12,296 bases of DNA from an uncultured Selenomonadales bacterium (lineage in GTDB: Bacteria > Bacillota > Negativicutes > Selenomonadales > Selenomonadaceae), in contig CALFJC010000144.1 in the NCBI GenBank assembly GCA_937877655.1, positions 1-12,296 of the forward strand, read 5' to 3'. Below, in pieces: positions 12,218 through 12,296 of the stretch (its first letter is position 1; every line of letters starts with the position of its first letter). Both the position numbers and the translations under genes were made by a program. The notes under the pieces were generated by a model. It saw only the letters and a program-made list of their open reading frames with translations, did not search any database and was not told where the DNA came from.

Positions 12218-12296
12218 TTATTTCTCCAAGTTGAAAATCTGCGCGAAGCCCGTCATTTCCAAAACTTCTCTGACTCGCCCGCCGATATTTTTAATT
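12218..12296 (-). CDS. STAS-domain protein, C-terminal fragment (anti-sigma factor antagonist type)
   Basis: The minus-strand frame enters at the right edge and ends at TAA 12220-12218, giving 25 residues: IKNIGGRVREVLEMTGF followed by AQIFNLEK. This is the last helix and strand of SpoIIAA-like STAS domains (typically VxxVLxxTGLxxIFxI). Such proteins bind anti-sigma kinases in partner-switching regulation. Only the end is visible, so neither the phosphorylatable Ser nor the partner can be checked. It is the first visible gene of the minus-strand operon and its 3' part is duplicated before the MATE gene. Confidence 0.75.
   Translation of the reverse strand, partial: IKNIGGRVREVLEMTGFAQIFNLEK

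Larger units (their letters stand above)
12028..12296 (-). repeat. 164-bp tandem duplication spanning the STAS 3' end to the MATE 5' start
   Basis: Positions 12028-12132 match 12192-12296 with a period of 164 nt and few differences (for example LEE versus LEK before the stop, GGAGGA versus GGAGAA). The outer copy continues past the window edge. Each unit carries the end of the STAS gene, its stop, a ribosome binding site and the TTG start of the MATE gene. The junction lies near 12191-12193, where the MATE start meets an internal STAS position. Confidence 0.92.

Noticed and set aside
1..12296. CRISPR array, tRNA, rRNA, transposase or phage genes
   Set aside because: No regularly spaced repeats with unique spacers, no RNA gene signatures and no integrase or transposase motifs were seen in any frame.

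Overview
The window is 12.3 kb of densely packed bacterial chromosome carrying housekeeping and small accessory genes, with no phage, plasmid or CRISPR content. The order aroQ - M24 peptidase - efp, the PGKG-type EF-P, GGAGG-like ribosome binding sites, frequent TTG starts and A/T-tract-rich but GCG/GGC-using codons point to a Firmicute. A gram-negative Negativicute (Selenomonas-like) is my best guess, but that is inference and no rRNA is present to settle it.

Layout. Positions 1-4165 are a plus-strand run of closely spaced genes: the 3' end of a U32 peptidase-family (tRNA hydroxylation type) gene, an FkbM-type methyltransferase, two tandem acylphosphatases, type II 3-dehydroquinase (aroQ), an Xaa-Pro-type M24 peptidase and efp. 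A strong terminator and an extended -10 promoter follow. Positions 4266-6756 hold a truncated 5' copy and then two tandem full-length copies of a polytopic HGSNAT/DUF5009-like acyltransferase, closed by a bidirectional terminator at 6777-6806. A minus-strand acidic hypothetical (6823-7203) and a plus-strand membrane-anchored hypothetical (7297-7746) diverge from a shared promoter region. A roughly 190-bp hairpin-rich repeat-like element lies in 7747-7999. It is followed by a translationally coupled pair for late cobalamin assembly, cobS and a pduX-like L-threonine kinase. From 9554 to the right edge everything is on the minus strand and reads, in transcription order, STAS-domain protein (partial), duplicated STAS/MATE debris, MATE transporter, a 106-aa unknown, a zinc-ribbon protein and a guanylate-kinase-like P-loop protein.

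The most notable feature is the number of short tandem duplications. Two of them have the same unusual geometry: the unit runs from the 3' end of one gene across the junction into the 5' start of the next. One is the 248-bp efp/acyltransferase duplication (4111-4606) and the other the 164-bp STAS/MATE duplication (12028-12296). Each leaves a mini-ORF made of a gene start fused out of frame to the remnant of the preceding gene. At the first locus the rearrangement also created a self-contained unit of promoter, mini-ORF and terminator, predicted to give an RNA of about 230 nt with a 37-codon hydrophobic/basic peptide. The tandem acylphosphatases and tandem acyltransferases add two more local duplications.

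No obvious new defence or mobile system is present. The candidates worth following are the duplication-born mini transcription unit, the hairpin-rich element upstream of cobS, and the uncharacterised operon STAS-MATE-unknown-zinc ribbon-GMK-like protein.
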